This document shows positions 27,772-37,287 of a DNA stretch of 64,000 nucleotides, piece by piece; position 1 is the stretch's first letter, and every line of letters begins with the position of its first letter. The DNA is from JAFDBW01 sp963723355 (lineage in GTDB: Bacteria; Desulfobacterota; Desulfuromonadia; Desulfuromonadales; BM103). The position numbers were made by a program, and so were the translations under genes. The notes under the pieces were generated by a model. That model had not been told where the DNA came from. It saw nothing but the letters and a program-made list of their open reading frames with translations, and did no database searches. The stretch lies in contig CAVRQQ010000034.1 in NCBI GenBank assembly GCA_963723355.1, forward strand, positions 62,001 to 126,000. Direction: 5' to 3'.

Positions 27772-28893
27772 ATGCGCAAGTCAGTTATGAAGAGTTTTAT
27801 TGTTATTGCTCTGGTGAGCATGATTGTTCCGGCAGTCGGTTTCTCTGCAGATACAATCAAAATTGGTGTCGCTGGCCCTCACACCGGTGACCTTGCACCT
27901 TATGGTCTGCCGACTAAAGATGCTGCGTTGATGCTTGCTGAGCAGGTTAATGCTGCAGGCGGTGTCCTTGGCATGCAGATCGAAGTTGTGCCGATGGACG
28001 ATCAGTGCAAGCCGGAAATCGCAACCAGTGCTGCGACCAAACTGGTCTCCGAAGGTGTTGATATTGTTATCGGTCACGTTTGCTCCGGTGCGACCAAGGC
28101 TGCCCTCGGTATCTATAAGGAATCAAATATTATTGCAATTTCTCCTTCCGCGACCAATCCTCCTCTGACCCAGAGTGGTGATTACCCGAACTTCTACCGC
28201 ACCATCGCTCCTGATGATGACCAGGGTAAGCTTGCTGCCAGCTTTGCGACTGACAAGCTTGGCGCCAAGAAAATCGCCATCCTGCATGACAAGGGCGATT
28301 ACGGTAAAGGTTTTGCTGATTTCTCCCAGGCTGCTATTGAAGCTGGTGGAAAAGCCAAAGTCGTGCTCTTTGAAGGTGTCACCCCGGGCGCCATGGACTA
28401 CTCTGCGGTCGTGCAGAAAATCCGCAAGGAAGGTGCTGATGCTGTTATCTTTGGCGGCTACCATCCGGAAGCGTCCAAACTGGTCGGCCAGATGAAGAAG
28501 AAGCGCGTCAAGGTTCCTTTTATCGGTCCTGACGGTGTTAAGGGTGACGGTTTCCTCGAGATCGCTGGCGACAACGCTGAAGGCGTTTATGCAACCGGTC
28601 CGATGGACGTGTCTGCTCTTGCTGGAAACAAGAAAGCCAAGGACGACTACGTTGCCAAATTCGGTAAAGAGCCTGGCACTTTCTTTGACCAGGGTTATGC
28701 CGCCATGCAGACAATCCTGAATGCTATCAAAGAGTCCGGTGGTACCGATTCCGCCGGCCTGGAAAAAGCTTTGCGCAGCTCCTATGTTGACACTGCGGTC
28801 GGCAAGATCAAGTTTGACGCAAAAGGTGACGCCGAAGGTGTTGGCTTCTCTGTCTTCCAGGTACAAGGTGGTAAATTCGTCGAGCTGAAGTAA
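27772..28893 (+). CDS. livK: Branched-chain amino acid ABC transporter, periplasmic binding protein
   Basis: Type I periplasmic binding protein of 373 residues. The signal peptide ends near residue 26 (VGFSA then DTIKIG). DTIKIGVAGPHTGDLAPYG and the VSEGVDIVIGHVCSGATKAA region are typical of LivJ/LivK. It captures leucine, isoleucine or valine, though relatives bind other amino acids or short amides. Highly codon-biased and with a strong ribosome site. A hairpin follows before livH, fitting the usual excess of binding protein over membrane parts. Confidence 0.9.
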   Translation: MRKSVMKSFIVIALVSMIVPAVGFSADTIKIGVAGPHTGDLAPYGLPTKDAALMLAEQVNAAGGVLGMQIEVVPMDDQCKPEIATSAATKLVSEGVDIVIGHVCSGATKAALGIYKESNIIAISPSATNPPLTQSGDYPNFYRTIAPDDDQGKLAASFATDKLGAKKIAILHDKGDYGKGFADFSQAAIEAGGKAKVVLFEGVTPGAMDYSAVVQKIRKEGADAVIFGGYHPEASKLVGQMKKKRVKVPFIGPDGVKGDGFLEIAGDNAEGVYATGPMDVSALAGNKKAKDDYVAKFGKEPGTFFDQGYAAMQTILNAIKESGGTDSAGLEKALRSSYVDTAVGKIKFDAKGDAEGVGFSVFQVQGGKFVELK

Positions 28894-28919
28894 CCGGCTG
28901 GGCACGAAAAATCAAAAAC

Positions 28920-28943
28920 GGGGGACAGGCTTGCCTGTCCCCC
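28920..28943 (+). terminator. Hairpin between livK and livH (attenuator or partial terminator)
   Basis: Arms 28920-28929 and 28934-28943 are complementary (10 base pairs, CTTG loop). A few T follow but no strong run. In this position such hairpins commonly give partial read-through or protect the 3' end of the binding-protein message. Confidence 0.65.
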
Positions 28944-29074
28944 GCATTGTTTGTACAAGGTAAGATGCTCAAACTCTCATGAAGCCCTTTTGGCTTCGTG
29001 TGAGAAGCAACATCCACAATGTTGCGGATCGGTTGCCCGGTTTAATTTAATTTAGAGAGTTTTGGATCACACCA

Positions 29075-29977
29075 ATGGATTATTTTCTTGAATTATTCCT
29101 GAGTGGACTGACCAGGGGCAGCATCTATGCTCTGATCGCTCTTGGTTACACGATGGTGTACGGCATCATTCAGCTGATAAATTTCGCTCATGGTGAAATT
29201 TACATGATCGGTGCTTTCGTGGCACTGGTTGTTTCCGGAGTCTTGACGATCTATGGCTTCTCGGGTGTCTCGATCCTGATCCTGGCAGCGCTGATCGCGA
29301 TTATTTATTCAGCTGCTTACGGTTACACTCTGGAAAAGATTGCTTACCGCCCTTTGCGCGGCGCTCCGCGACTTTCGCCCTTGATCAGCGCAATCGGTAT
29401 GTCCCTGTTCCTGCAAAATTACGTGCTTCTGGCACAAACGGCCGACTTCCTGCCTTTCCCGGAGTTGGTCCCCGAATTTGAATTCATGGAGCCGGTCGCC
29501 CATATCATGGGTTCTGCTGAATTGATCATCCTGATTACCAGCGCAATCACCATGATCGGCTTGACCCTGCTCATCAAATATACGCGTATCGGTAAGGCCA
29601 TGCGTGCCACCCAGCAGGATATGGTCATGGCGCGTCTCACCGGGATCAATGTCGACCGGGTTATATCGGTGACCTTTATCATCGGCTCGGTGCTGGCTGC
29701 CATCGCCGGGGTTCTGGTTGGCTCTTATATCGGTCAGATCAACTACTTCATCGGCTTTATGGCGGGTGTCAAGGCCTTCACCGCGGCAGTCCTTGGTGGC
29801 ATCGGCAATATACCCGGCGCTGCGCTCGGCGGGCTTGTCCTTGGTCTGGCTGAAGCTATGGCTGCTGGTTACATCTCGAGTGCCTATGAAGATGTGTTCG
29901 CTTTCGGCGTGTTGGTGCTGATCCTTATACTTCGTCCTTCCGGGTTGCTCGGCAAGGCTGTTAAACAGAAGGTGTAA
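29075..29977 (+). CDS. livH: Branched-chain amino acid ABC transporter permease LivH
   Basis: Membrane protein of 300 residues with about eight spans and the LivH start ALIALGYTMVYGIIQLINFAHGE. GAALGGLVLGLAEAMAAGY near the end is family-typical. It forms the channel with LivM. The stop shares one base with the start of livM. Confidence 0.95.
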   Translation: MDYFLELFLSGLTRGSIYALIALGYTMVYGIIQLINFAHGEIYMIGAFVALVVSGVLTIYGFSGVSILILAALIAIIYSAAYGYTLEKIAYRPLRGAPRLSPLISAIGMSLFLQNYVLLAQTADFLPFPELVPEFEFMEPVAHIMGSAELIILITSAITMIGLTLLIKYTRIGKAMRATQQDMVMARLTGINVDRVISVTFIIGSVLAAIAGVLVGSYIGQINYFIGFMAGVKAFTAAVLGGIGNIPGAALGGLVLGLAEAMAAGYISSAYEDVFAFGVLVLILILRPSGLLGKAVKQKV

Positions 29978-31215
29978 TGGCGATGATCTCATATTTAAAA
30001 AGTTGCTTGATTGCCGCCATCTGGTTCGTCTTTCTGACCTTTCCGTTGATGGTTGTCAAGGTTAACACCCTCAAAAACACTGTTGAATGGCGCTGGATGA
30101 ATATGCTTTGGGTTGCAATTGGCGCTTTCATTTTGTCGGCAGTCTGGCGCTGGGCCATGGAACGCAGAGCAAGAGGTGCCAGCCAGAAAGAGCAGGATGG
30201 CTCGGATACTGACAAAAAGCCAAGCATTGGGCAACGACTATTGGATGACCCGAAACTCTATCGTCCGGTACTTGGTCTTGTAGTGGCTTTAGCATTGCTG
30301 ATGCCGTGGGTGTCGGAGATGTACCAGGTAACGATCTGGGTCTTTGCCCTGATTTACGTTGTTCTCGGTTTGGGGCTCAATATCACTGTTGGCCTGGCTG
30401 GTTTGCTTGATCTCGGTTATGTCGCCTTCTTCGGAGTTGGGGCATACACTTATGCGATCCTTAACACCCGTTTTGGCCTCGACTTCTGGATTTGCTTGCC
30501 GATCGGTGGTCTGACCGGTGCCCTGGTCGGGGTTCTGCTCGGTTTTCCGATCCTGCGCCTGCGTGGCGATTACCTCGCAATCGTGACGCTGGGTTTTGGC
30601 TCTATTGCCAAAATTGTGTACGAAAACTGGGAGGGGGTTTTCAATGGCGCCCGTGGAATTGAAAAAATCGCCCGCCCTGGTTTCTTTGGTATGGAGATGG
30701 ATATAAGCGCTGCGACCACATTTACCTATTATCTGATGCTGGTCATGGTGGTCTTTACAATTTTTGTAACAAATCGACTCAAGGATTCACGTATAGGCAG
30801 AGCCTGGATGGCCTTGCGTGAGGATGAGATTGCCTGTGTTGCCATGGGTGTTGATATGGCAAGAACCAAATTGGGAGCCTATGCTTTAGGCGCTTTCTGG
30901 GCCGGCCTGGTCGGGGTGATCTTTGCCTCACAAACGACTTACATCAACCCGGCCAGTTTTGACTTTATGCTTTCAGCCATCGTCTTGTCGATGGTTGTTC
31001 TCGGTGGCATGGGTTCAATTGTCGGGGTTGTTATTGCAGCCCTGGTCCTGAACCTGTTGCCCGAGTATCTGCGTGCTTTTGAAGATTACCGGATGCTGGT
31101 ATTCGGTGCAGTCATGGTTCTGATGATGTTGTTCCGTCCGCAGGGACTGGTTTCAAACGTAAGAAAGACCTATACACACAGTAAGAAGGTCCATGCGGAG
31201 GAAGCGAATGGCTGA
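29977..31215 (+). CDS. livM: Branched-chain amino acid ABC transporter permease LivM
   Basis: 412 residues. The first 90 are an extra N-terminal part with two spans and a charged loop, then the conserved LivM core (LGLNITVGLAGLLDLGYVAFFGVGAY, LRLRGDYLAIVTLGFGSI, GRAWMALREDEIACVAMGVD). The N-terminal extension is also known from enterobacterial LivM. The ATG at 29977 overlaps the livH stop; an ATG at 29983 is equally possible. Confidence 0.93.
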   Translation: MAMISYLKSCLIAAIWFVFLTFPLMVVKVNTLKNTVEWRWMNMLWVAIGAFILSAVWRWAMERRARGASQKEQDGSDTDKKPSIGQRLLDDPKLYRPVLGLVVALALLMPWVSEMYQVTIWVFALIYVVLGLGLNITVGLAGLLDLGYVAFFGVGAYTYAILNTRFGLDFWICLPIGGLTGALVGVLLGFPILRLRGDYLAIVTLGFGSIAKIVYENWEGVFNGARGIEKIARPGFFGMEMDISAATTFTYYLMLVMVVFTIFVTNRLKDSRIGRAWMALREDEIACVAMGVDMARTKLGAYALGAFWAGLVGVIFASQTTYINPASFDFMLSAIVLSMVVLGGMGSIVGVVIAALVLNLLPEYLRAFEDYRMLVFGAVMVLMMLFRPQGLVSNVRKTYTHSKKVHAEEANG

Positions 31216-32011
31216 GAATACGCAAAAACTGCTGGAAGTCAGGGAGCTGACCATGGATTTCGGCGGCTTGCGGGCTGTCGACAGTATCACGCTTGAGGTG
31301 TGTGCCGGGGAAATTGTGGCCCTGATCGGCCCGAATGGGGCAGGGAAGACAACTTTCTTCAACTGTGTGACCGGGATTTACAAGCCTACTCGGGGTGAAA
31401 TTCTGGTTCATCCACCAGAACAAAAAACCCATAAGATCAATGGTTTTAAGCCAAATCGTGTGACAGCCATGGGGTTGGCCAGGACTTTTCAGAATATCCG
31501 CCTGTTCCAGAACATGACCGTTCTGGAGAATGTCATGATCGGGCGGCACTGTCGCACGACGACTAATATCCTGGGTGCCATATTGCGCGGCAAGAACACC
31601 AACCGCCAGGAACGAGAGACAATTGAGAGGAGCTATGAGCTCCTTGAAAAAGTCGGCTTGGTTCATTTTGCAGATGAATTTGCCAAGAATCTTCCTTATG
31701 GAGCACAACGTCGCCTTGAAATCGCTCGAGCGATGGCAACGGACCCCTTCCTGTTGCTTCTTGATGAACCCGCTGCAGGGATGAACCCGCAGGAGACGAA
31801 GGACCTTGATGAGTTGATCGTGCGTATCAAGGATACGGAAAATATTTCTATTTTGCTGATAGAGCACGACATGAAACTGGTGATGAATATCTCGGAACGT
31901 ATCTACGTTATGGAGTACGGCAAGAAGATCGCACATGGTTCCCCGCAGGAAATTCGCAGTAATCCCAAAGTCATAGAGGCCTACCTCGGCGAGGGGGGCG
32001 AAGATGCTTAA
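31208..32011 (+). CDS. livG: Branched-chain amino acid ABC transporter ATPase LivG
   Basis: ABC ATPase of 267 residues. Walker A GPNGAGKTT, Q-loop ARTFQNIRLF, a family-specific signature LPYGAQRRLE, Walker B LLLLDEPAAGMN and H-loop IEHD. ATG 31208 was chosen because cggaggaag lies just upstream; it overlaps the end of livM by eight bases. The 3' end overlaps livF. Confidence 0.94.
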   Translation: MAENTQKLLEVRELTMDFGGLRAVDSITLEVCAGEIVALIGPNGAGKTTFFNCVTGIYKPTRGEILVHPPEQKTHKINGFKPNRVTAMGLARTFQNIRLFQNMTVLENVMIGRHCRTTTNILGAILRGKNTNRQERETIERSYELLEKVGLVHFADEFAKNLPYGAQRRLEIARAMATDPFLLLLDEPAAGMNPQETKDLDELIVRIKDTENISILLIEHDMKLVMNISERIYVMEYGKKIAHGSPQEIRSNPKVIEAYLGEGGEDA

Positions 32012-32710
32012 AGTTGATAATATCAATACCTATTACGGCAATATCCAGGCACTAAAAGGGGTTTCTCTGGAAGTTGAAGAAGGTGAGATTGTTACCTTGA
32101 TTGGCGCAAACGGCGCCGGTAAAACGACGACATTGATGTCTCTTTGCGGGATTGTCCCTCCTAGGTCTGGTGAGATTTTGTTCCAGGGGAAACCAGTCCA
32201 TGGCTGTCCGGTGACAAGATCGTTCAGATGGGGATTATCCAGGTCCCGGAAGGTCGCAGGATATTCCCGAATATGTCGGTCATGGAAAACCTGGAGATGG
32301 GAGCGTACCTGCGTACCAATAAGCTGCTGGTTAAGCAGGACATTGATATGGTCATGGACCTTTTCCCGATCCTTGCCCAGCGACGTGGTCAGATGGGAGG
32401 AACTCTCTCTGGTGGTGAACAGCAGATGTTGGCAATTTCTCGCGCCTTGATGGCACGCCCCCGTTTGCTGCTGCTCGACGAACCCTCTCTCGGTTTGGCC
32501 CCGATCATCATTAAGCAGATTTTCGATATTATCCGTAAGATCAACCGCGATAACAATACCACTATTTTCCTGGTAGAGCAGAATGCCAACCAGGCCCTGA
32601 AACTCGCTCATCGTGGTTATGTTATGGAGAACGGTCGAATTACAATTACAGATACTGCAGAGAAGCTGCTGGACAATGAACAGGTAAAGACGGCCTATCT
32701 CGGATTATAG
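32004..32710 (+). CDS. livF: Branched-chain amino acid ABC transporter ATPase LivF (frameshifted)
   Basis: The first frame gives the LivF N-terminus with Walker A IGANGAGKTT and fails after FQGKPVHG at about 32205. The rest (LSGDKIVQMGIIQVPEGRRIFP, signature LSGGEQQM, Walker B LLLLDEPSLGLAP, VEQN) is in the next available frame and ends at 32710. Loss of one base near 32200-32206 explains it. As it stands no working ATPase would be made, which would cripple the transporter unless the indel is a sequence error. Confidence 0.9.
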
Positions 32711-32744
32711 AGAGGGGGCCAAAATCGTTTATTCCGATATGAGG

Positions 32745-32781
32745 CGGGAGAGGGTAGAGAATACCCCTTCCCGTTTTTTTT
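32745..32781 (+). terminator. Intrinsic terminator of the liv operon
   Basis: A stem with arms at 32745-32756 and 32762-32773, two internal mismatches, followed by eight T at 32774-32781. It lies 35 bases after the livF stop. Confidence 0.8.
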
Positions 32782-32869
32782 CATGTTGAGCGACTGGTCT
32801 TGTGCCTCAAGGAGTTCAGCAGTAAGTTTACCAAATCCTTGATGAGTTCATCTGAAGCAGCAGGAAAAA

Positions 32870-33010
32870 GAGCTATACCTATATTAAAATATATAAAATT
32901 AATTAAATAAGTATTATTATTTATAAGAAAATATAAAGATAACAATATTTAAGTAATAATTATAAATAATAATATATAATTAATATCAATTATATGTCTA
33001 TATACTCATA
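32870..33010. other. Extremely AT-rich island between the liv operon and leuB
   Basis: About 140 bases almost without G or C, made of TA, AAT and TTA mixtures. No coding potential. The rest of the 540-base gap holds the leuB promoter and a caggcaataaaggag leader. Such a tract can be an upstream activating, nucleoid-protein-binding or melting element; nothing in the sequence decides which. Confidence 0.6.
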
Positions 33011-33155
33011 GTTTTAGTCATGACCTGTCGTCTAAGATTCAGAAAACAGTGGGTCATGTAACATGGAGCTCGATATTTGTCGTGGCGCGAACAGTTGCAT
33101 CACTCATGTGAGGAAGTAAGTTGTAAATGAGCTTTTGATCGAGGTTTTAAAGGAT

Positions 33156-33184
33156 TTGACAAAGAGTTACGCCCTTCTTATAGT
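33156..33184 (+). promoter_or_regulatory. Sigma-70 promoter of the leuB operon
   Basis: TTGACA at 33156-33161, a spacer of 17, and TATAGT at 33179-33184. This is the best match to the consensus in the window. It lies about 70 bases before the leuB ATG, downstream of the AT-rich island. Confidence 0.7.
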
Positions 33185-33251
33185 GGCATCCGGTTTTATC
33201 CTCAATATTTATTGAACGCCCTGATATACAGGCAATAAAGGAGAGTGGAAG

Positions 33252-34340
33252 ATGAGTAAATCCTACACGGTGGCAGTGTTGCCCGGAGATGGTATTGGTC
33301 CTGAGGTTATGGCAGAGGCCCTGAAAGTTCTTGATGCGGTCCAGGATAAGTACAACGTAACTTTCAAGCGCAACTTTGCCAATGTCGGCGGCATTGCGAT
33401 CGATGAAGATGGCAAGGCATTACCGGAAAAAACCGTCGAAACCTGCAGGGCTTCGGACGCAATCCTGTTCGGCTCGGTGGGTGGCCCTAAATGGGAGAGC
33501 CTGCCGCCGAACGAGCAGCCGGAACGTGGCGCGCTTCTGCCACTGCGCAAGATCTTCGGTTTGTTCTGCAATCTGCGCCCGGCTATTATTTTCCCTGCAT
33601 TGACCGGTGCTTCAAGCCTTAAGGAAGAAGTTATAGAGGGGGGCTTCAATCTTCTTGTCGTACGTGAACTGACCGGCGGGATATATTTTGCCCAACCGAA
33701 GGGCATAGAAGGTGAGGGTGCTGATCGAACAGGTTTCGATACCATGAAGTACTCCGACGCGGAAGTGGAGCGAATCAGCCATGTCGCTTTCCAGGCCGCC
33801 CGCAAGCGTGACAACAAGGTCTGTTCCATAGACAAGGCCAACGTTCTTTCCACATCGGTCCTATGGCGTGAAGTCGTCGAACGTGTTGCCAGGGAGTATC
33901 CCGATGTTAAGCTCTCCCATATGTATGTTGATAATGCGGCCATGCAACTGGTCCGTTGGCCAAAACAGTTTGATGTCATGCTTTGTGGCAACATGTTTGG
34001 TGATATCATCTCGGATGAAGCGGCCATGTTGACCGGCTCTCTGGGCATGCTGCCATCAGCTTCCCTGGCCGAAGGTTCATTCGGCATGTATGAGCCCTCC
34101 GGAGGCAGCGCTCCGGACATCGCAGGGCAGGGGATCGCCAATCCGATTGCCCAGATTTTGTCTGCATCGATGATGCTGCGTTACTCTTTCGGCATGATCG
34201 AAGCCGCTGATGCCATCGACGCAGCCGTGGAAAAAACCCTTAACCAGGGCTATCGCACCGGCGACATTTTCCAGGGCCGGGACGGCGAGAAGAAAGTCAA
34301 TACTGTCGCAATGGGCGACGCAATTATTGCAAATTTGTAG
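33252..34340 (+). CDS. leuB: 3-isopropylmalate dehydrogenase
   Basis: Oxidises and decarboxylates 3-isopropylmalate to 2-oxoisocaproate with NAD, the third step of leucine synthesis. Motifs are LPGDGIGPEVM, the substrate loop with RELTGGIYFAQP, NMFGDIISDEAAMLTGSLGMLPSASL and GSAPDIAGQGIANP. Length of 362 is standard. It has its own promoter and lies upstream of asd by 60 bases, so the two probably share a transcript. A ggagag ribosome site precedes the ATG. Confidence 0.97.
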   Translation: MSKSYTVAVLPGDGIGPEVMAEALKVLDAVQDKYNVTFKRNFANVGGIAIDEDGKALPEKTVETCRASDAILFGSVGGPKWESLPPNEQPERGALLPLRKIFGLFCNLRPAIIFPALTGASSLKEEVIEGGFNLLVVRELTGGIYFAQPKGIEGEGADRTGFDTMKYSDAEVERISHVAFQAARKRDNKVCSIDKANVLSTSVLWREVVERVAREYPDVKLSHMYVDNAAMQLVRWPKQFDVMLCGNMFGDIISDEAAMLTGSLGMLPSASLAEGSFGMYEPSGGSAPDIAGQGIANPIAQILSASMMLRYSFGMIEAADAIDAAVEKTLNQGYRTGDIFQGRDGEKKVNTVAMGDAIIANL

Positions 34341-34399
34341 AGACCCGATCACCCCTTCTCAGGGTGACACATAACAGCACATAGAAAAGGAACAGAACA

Positions 34400-35500
34400 A
34401 TGAAAGTCGGTATCGTCGGTTGGCGCGGAATGGTTGGTTCGGTCCTCATGCAGCGCATGCAGGAGGAGAATGACCTGGCCGGTCTGGAACCGGTCTTTTT
34501 CTCAACCTCTCAGGCCGGGCAGAGCGCCCCAATGGGCGCAGGGACTCTCAAGAATGCTGATGACATATCAGAACTTAGCAAACTGGATGTGATCATCACC
34601 TGCCAGGGCGGCGATTACACCAAGGCTGTGCATCCGCAACTGCGTGCGACCGGCTGGCATGGCTATTGGATCGACGCCGCCAGTTCCCTGCGTATGGAAG
34701 ATGATGCGGTCATTATCCTTGACCCCGTAAATCGCAACGTGATCGATGACGCACTGGCCCGTGGAGTCAAGGATTTCATCGGCGGAAACTGTACAGTCAG
34801 CCTTATGTTGATGGCAATGGGTGGTCTGTTCCGTGCCGGTTTGGTAGAGTGGATTTCTTCCATGACGTACCAGGCGGCTTCAGGTGCCGGCGCACCGAAT
34901 ATGCGTGAACTGTTGAGCCAGATGGGAGTTCTGGAAGGTTCTGTTGCAGAGCTTTTGAATGATCCGGGTTCAGCAATTCTCGACATTGATCAAAAAGTCA
35001 CCGAGATGCTGCGGGGCGACCAGTTGCCGACCAGAGAATTCGGTTACCCGCTCGCCGGCAGCCTGCTCCCCTGGATTGATCGCGAGGTTGAAGACGGCCA
35101 GAGCCGTGAAGAGTGGAAAGGTTATGCCGAAACCAACAAGATCCTCGGCAATAAGCAACCGATCCCGATAGATGGTATCTGTGTTCGGGTTGGCGCCATG
35201 CGTTGCCACAGCCAGGCTTTGACGATACGTTTGAACAAGGATCTGCCGATTGCGGAGATCGAGGCTCTGATTGACAACGACAACGAGTGGGTGAAGTTGA
35301 TCCCGAATAACAAAAGCGATTCGCTGGCAGGGTTGACCCCGACAGCTGTCTCCGGAACGCTCTCGATCCCGGTCGGCCGGGTTCGCAAGATGAAGATGGG
35401 GCCGCAGTATGTTTCGGCGTTCACCTGTGGCGACCAGTTGCTCTGGGGGGCTGCGGAGCCGTTGCGGCGTATGCTGCGCATCCTCATGGAACTGGCATAA
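34400..35500 (+). CDS. asd: Aspartate-semialdehyde dehydrogenase
   Basis: Reduces aspartyl phosphate to aspartate semialdehyde, the branch point for lysine/diaminopimelate, threonine and methionine. KVGIVGWRGMVGSVLMQRM is the NADP-binding start and GGNCTVSLMLMA carries the catalytic cysteine; the sequence is of the Gram-negative, E. coli-like type at 366 residues. ATG 34400 follows aaaaggaa. Confidence 0.97.
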   Translation: MKVGIVGWRGMVGSVLMQRMQEENDLAGLEPVFFSTSQAGQSAPMGAGTLKNADDISELSKLDVIITCQGGDYTKAVHPQLRATGWHGYWIDAASSLRMEDDAVIILDPVNRNVIDDALARGVKDFIGGNCTVSLMLMAMGGLFRAGLVEWISSMTYQAASGAGAPNMRELLSQMGVLEGSVAELLNDPGSAILDIDQKVTEMLRGDQLPTREFGYPLAGSLLPWIDREVEDGQSREEWKGYAETNKILGNKQPIPIDGICVRVGAMRCHSQALTIRLNKDLPIAEIEALIDNDNEWVKLIPNNKSDSLAGLTPTAVSGTLSIPVGRVRKMKMGPQYVSAFTCGDQLLWGAAEPLRRMLRILMELA

Positions 35501-35554
35501 GTCGTTCTACAGTCGACGACACGTGCCCCAGACAATATTGATGGCAGTATTTTC

Positions 35555-35585
35555 GGGGGGCCGTACGGCCCCCCTTAACTTTTTG
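35555..35585 (+). terminator. Terminator after asd built on a perfect palindrome
   Basis: Positions 35555-35574 are a perfect 20-base palindrome with six G and six C at the ends. It can fold into an 8-base-pair stem with a GTAC loop, followed by ttaacttttt. It separates asd from the ecfT-truA pair. Confidence 0.75.
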
Positions 35586-35595
35586 GACTGAAGGT

Positions 35596-36378
35596 TTGAT
35601 CACGAAGACTGAAAATGGTTTGTATCAGCCCGGGCAAAGCCTGATCCACAGACTTGATCCGCGGATCAAGGTCCTGTCTTCACTGACCCTTGTCGTGCTG
35701 ACCTTTGCAGCAAGTGACTGGATACAGCTTGCCATGCTCCTTGTTGTGACGGCAAGCGCTCTGCTGGTGATATCTCCTTATGTCTGGCTCGTCCTGCGGG
35801 TCTGCTCGATGTTGCGCTGGCTGCTACTCTTTACCCTGTTGATGCATCTGCTTTTATCCCCGGGTCGTACCCTGTGGGGCCTCAGCTGGTTGTCACTTGA
35901 TGGACTGTGCCTGGGCGTTTTTGTCTGTGTGCAAATAGCGTTGGCGGCCATGATGACAACAACCTTGGCGATTACAACCAGAATTGAGGACCTCTCGGCG
36001 GCGTTTGGCTGGTTTGTGCAGCCACTGTCCCGGCTTGGCTGTCGAACAGACGATTGGCAGAAGATTGTTCTGCTTGCACTCGGTTTTATTCCGGTTGTTC
36101 GTGAAGAAATGGATCTTTCCGTACGAAGTGAAGCAGATTGCTCTTCAGCGCGAGACCAGGGCTGGAAGGGTCGTTGGTCTGCCTTCTGCACGAAGATGCA
36201 GGCTTTTACCGAGCGAATGCTGATCAGGGGTGACACCATGGCACATGAGATTGCAGCGAACGACGACTCTTGCCGAATTTCTTGTGCACTACCGTCGATC
36301 TGGCCCCTGTCCCAGCCTGATCGATATATAGTCACCGCCATGATGCTGATCATAGCCTGTCACTGGCTTGCAGGATGA
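35596..36378 (+). CDS. Energy-coupling factor transporter T-component (EcfT family)
   Basis: Membrane protein of 260 residues with the EcfT start LIHRLDPRIKVLSSLTLVV, about five spans and the cytoplasmic coupling region (LALGFIPVVREEMDL, ERMLIRGD). In ECF vitamin or metal importers EcfT joins two ATPases to a substrate-binding S protein. No EcfA or EcfS gene is visible next to it. The start is TTG 35596 with an unusually close gaagg, so the exact start is uncertain. truA begins four bases after its stop, an arrangement also seen in Firmicutes. Confidence 0.8.
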   Translation: MITKTENGLYQPGQSLIHRLDPRIKVLSSLTLVVLTFAASDWIQLAMLLVVTASALLVISPYVWLVLRVCSMLRWLLLFTLLMHLLLSPGRTLWGLSWLSLDGLCLGVFVCVQIALAAMMTTTLAITTRIEDLSAAFGWFVQPLSRLGCRTDDWQKIVLLALGFIPVVREEMDLSVRSEADCSSARDQGWKGRWSAFCTKMQAFTERMLIRGDTMAHEIAANDDSCRISCALPSIWPLSQPDRYIVTAMMLIIACHWLAG

Positions 36379-36381
36379 CCC

Positions 36382-37116
36382 ATGCGTACGATACTTCTGA
36401 CCATCGAATATGATGGGACTGCCTACGTCGGCTGGCAGATCCAACCCAACGGCATTGCTGTCCAGGAAGTCGTTGAAAAAGCCCTGATAGAGATTCTCGG
36501 TCACAAGGTGCATGTTCATGCATCAGGAAGAACCGACGCGGGAGTTCATGCACGAGGCATGATGGCTCATTTCCAGACAGATACCAATCGACCCCTAAAG
36601 GCTTTCCGTGAAGGTGTCAACTCCTTTCTGCCGCAAGATGTTGCGATCAAAGAGGTGCGTGAGATGCCGGCAGATTTTCATGCCCGGTTTGCCGCCAAGG
36701 GGAAATGGTATCGCTATACGATTTACCAGAGCGAAGTACGCTCGCCTCTTGTGGCCCGTTCAGCCTGGTATCTGCGCGGCTGTCTCGACCTCGGTCTGAT
36801 GCGTAAAGCAGCGAAAAATCTGGTCGGTGAGCATGATTTTAGGGCCTTCCGCTCCTCGAGCTGCCTGGCAAAAACGACAGTACGGGAAATCTTCAGTATT
36901 GATATTTCTTCTGACAATGAATTTATCTATATCGACGTCAGGGGTTCAGGTTTTTTGAAAAATATGGTGCGCATGATTGTTGGAACTCTCGTCGATGTTG
37001 GTCTGGGCCGGCGTCCCGCAGGGGACGTGGCAACCCTGGTTGCAGGAACCGATGAAATGGTCTGTGGTCAAACGGCCCCGGCCCAAGGCTTATGCCTTCA
37101 GGAAGTCTGGTATTGA
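36382..37116 (+). CDS. truA: tRNA pseudouridine synthase A
   Basis: Makes pseudouridine at positions 38-40 of the tRNA anticodon stem-loop. ASGRTDAGVHARG holds the catalytic aspartate near residue 52; IEYDGTAYVGWQ at the start and GSGFLKNMVRMIVG near residue 190 are family marks. Length of 244 is normal. It sits four bases after ecfT. Only a short palindrome (37135-37148) is found after the gene as possible terminator. Confidence 0.97.
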   Translation: MRTILLTIEYDGTAYVGWQIQPNGIAVQEVVEKALIEILGHKVHVHASGRTDAGVHARGMMAHFQTDTNRPLKAFREGVNSFLPQDVAIKEVREMPADFHARFAAKGKWYRYTIYQSEVRSPLVARSAWYLRGCLDLGLMRKAAKNLVGEHDFRAFRSSSCLAKTTVREIFSIDISSDNEFIYIDVRGSGFLKNMVRMIVGTLVDVGLGRRPAGDVATLVAGTDEMVCGQTAPAQGLCLQEVWY

Positions 37117-37287
37117 TACCGGGACCGGGCATATAAAACCATGGTTTTTCGGGATATTTTCTACCCGCAACCAATCCCAAGGCCCCAGCCTTCAATTCCC
37201 ACCGATTATCCTTGACTAGCCTTCTGCGCTAGAATAAATTCAGCGATTAAATATTTCACCCCTTGCTCCCTTATGGAGGTATCGGCG

